Positions 63,000 through 64,000 of a stretch of DNA of 64,000 nt are shown here, piece after piece. This DNA comes from Paraburkholderia phosphatilytica. GTDB lineage: Bacteria; Pseudomonadota; Gammaproteobacteria; Burkholderiales; Burkholderiaceae. A program made the position numbers and the translations under genes. Numbering within the stretch: the stretch's first letter is position 1; each line of letters begins with the position of its first letter. Location: contig NZ_QQOA01000018.1 of the NCBI RefSeq assembly GCF_003443895.1, forward strand, positions 62,001 to 126,000, given 5' to 3'. A model generated the notes under the pieces. The model worked only from the letters and a program-made list of their open reading frames with translations, had not been told where the DNA came from and did no database searches.

Positions 63000-64000
63000 A
63001 CCTTCCCTCCACGCATCAGCACGCGGTTTTCGTAGTCCACGCGCATCAGCACCGCGATCGCGAGGCAGTTGAGCAGAATGCCCGAACCGCCGTAGCTCAC
63101 GAGCGGCAGCGTGAGACCTTTAGTCGGCAGGAGACCCAGGTTCACGCCCATGTTGATGAAGGTCTGCGCACCGAACCACAGGCCGATGCCCTTCGCCATC
63201 AAACCGGCGAACGTGCGGTCGAGCGCGAGCGCCTGACGGCCGATCTCGAACGCGCGGCGCACGATCCAGTAGAACAGCAGAATCACGACCAGCACGCCGA
63301 CGAAACCAAGTTCCTCGCCGATCACCGCGAGGATGAAGTCGGTGTGCGCTTCGGGCAGATAGTTGAGCTTTTCGACGCTGCCGCCCAGGCCCACGCCGAA
63401 CCACTCGCCGCGGCCGAACGCGATCAGCGAGTGCGTCAGCTGATACGCCTTGCCCTGCGCGTAGCGGTCGTCCCACGGATCAAGGTACGCGAAGATCCGC
63501 TCACGACGCCACGGCGACGCCCACACGAGCAAACTGAACGTGCCGACCGCGGTGGCAACGAGACCGCCGAAAATCTTGCCGTTCACGTTGCCGAGGAACA
63601 GCACGCCCATCGCGATCGCCGCGACCACCATGAACGCGCCCATATCGGGCTCGAGCAGCAGCAGCATGCCGACCGCGCCAACCGCGAAACCCATCGGCAG
63701 AAAACCCTTCGCGAAGCTGTGCATGTACTCCTGCTTGCGCACCGTGTAGTTCGCCGCGTAGATCGTCACAGCGAGCTTCATGATTTCCGACGGCTGCATG
63801 TTCGTGACGCCGAGCGGAATCCAGCGGCGCGCGCCGTTCACGCCCTTGCCGACGTGCGGAATCAGCACGACCACGAGCGCGGCGAGCGCGATCAGGAAGA
63901 GCTTCGGCGCGTACTTGTCCCACGTCGACACGGGAATGCGGAACGCGACGATGCCGACCACGCCGCCCATCGCCACGTAGATGCACTGGCGCACGAGAAA
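62996..64000 (-). CDS. ftsW: Lipid II polymerase FtsW (partial, N-terminus outside the window)
   Basis: SEDS-family septal peptidoglycan glycosyltransferase. The 334 residues seen start in mid-protein (FLVRQCIYVAMG) and run to the stop; perhaps 70-100 residues are missing. Features: WIPLGVTNMQPSEIMKLAV, LLLEPDMGAFMVV, FGRGEWFGVGLGGSVEKLNYLPEAHTDFI with the SEDS catalytic region, and GLTLPLVSYGGSGILLNCLAI. About eight of ten membrane helices are present. Its 3' end overlaps murG by 4 bp. Confidence 0.95.
   Translation of the reverse strand, partial: FLVRQCIYVAMGGVVGIVAFRIPVSTWDKYAPKLFLIALAALVVVLIPHVGKGVNGARRWIPLGVTNMQPSEIMKLAVTIYAANYTVRKQEYMHSFAKGFLPMGFAVGAVGMLLLLEPDMGAFMVVAAIAMGVLFLGNVNGKIFGGLVATAVGTFSLLVWASPWRRERIFAYLDPWDDRYAQGKAYQLTHSLIAFGRGEWFGVGLGGSVEKLNYLPEAHTDFILAVIGEELGFVGVLVVILLFYWIVRRAFEIGRQALALDRTFAGLMAKGIGLWFGAQTFINMGVNLGLLPTKGLTLPLVSYGGSGILLNCLAIAVLMRVDYENRVLMRGGKV

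Overview
The window reads as a core-chromosome segment of a betaproteobacterium of the Burkholderia/Paraburkholderia group. The evidence is high GC with heavy use of G/C-ending codons, the order ftsW-murG-murC-ddlB-ftsQ-ftsA-ftsZ-peroxiredoxin-lpxC followed by a DUF721 gene and secA, an AlaLys-repeat histone H1-like gene, a class Ia nrdA/nrdB pair, and accB-accC-prmA-DUF3426. I see no transposase, integrase, phage gene or CRISPR array. Almost all sequence is tightly packed housekeeping genes, so no dramatic new system is visible. The observations worth following are mostly regulatory sites and protein oddities.

Layout. 1-7.5 kb (all minus strand): a sugar catabolic operon running iclR - dgoK - dgoA - SDR dehydrogenase - araF - araG - araH - a gene cut by the window start. 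The enzymes are those of the oxidative D-galactose/galactonate (De Ley-Doudoroff) route, while the ABC transporter is arabinose-type. A promoter with an inverted repeat lies about 300 bp upstream of iclR. 8-14 kb (minus): mtgA, aroE, an RNB exoribonuclease, a YqiA-type esterase and mpl. 14.2-23.4 kb (plus): a 220-residue protein with a nucleotidyltransferase-like motif, a TlpA-type thioredoxin, aroQ, accB, accC, prmA, a DUF3426 zinc-ribbon membrane protein, tpx, a PfkB kinase and a glycine-zipper lipoprotein. 23.5-31.8 kb (minus): the H1-like gene, nrdB, nrdA with a pair of NrdR boxes over its promoter, ampD, a small PP0621-type protein and a CcsA/YpjD-type membrane protein.

31.8-37.9 kb: ffh and a hypoxanthine phosphoribosyltransferase (plus), marC and proS (minus), then rppH and a CNP1-like lipoprotein (plus). 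38-41.2 kb (minus): rplU-rpmA-obgE-proB with a strong promoter before rplU and a terminator between rpmA and obgE. 41.4-47.6 kb (plus): ispB, tRNA-Pro(CGG), a CorC-type CBS protein, pilD, coaE, zapD and yacG. 47.6-53.3 kb (minus): a MutT-type Nudix hydrolase, a DUF815 ATPase, argJ and secA. 53.5-54.1 kb: dciA-like DUF721 (plus). 54.2-64 kb (minus): lpxC, a Prx5-type peroxiredoxin and the division/cell-wall cluster down to a partial ftsW.

Functionally the window joins peptidoglycan synthesis and recycling (mtgA, mpl, ampD, ddlB, murC, murG, ftsW), division (ftsQAZ, zapD), lipid A and fatty-acid initiation (lpxC, accBC), protein targeting (ffh, secA, pilD), dNTP synthesis (nrdAB) and one inducible sugar pathway.
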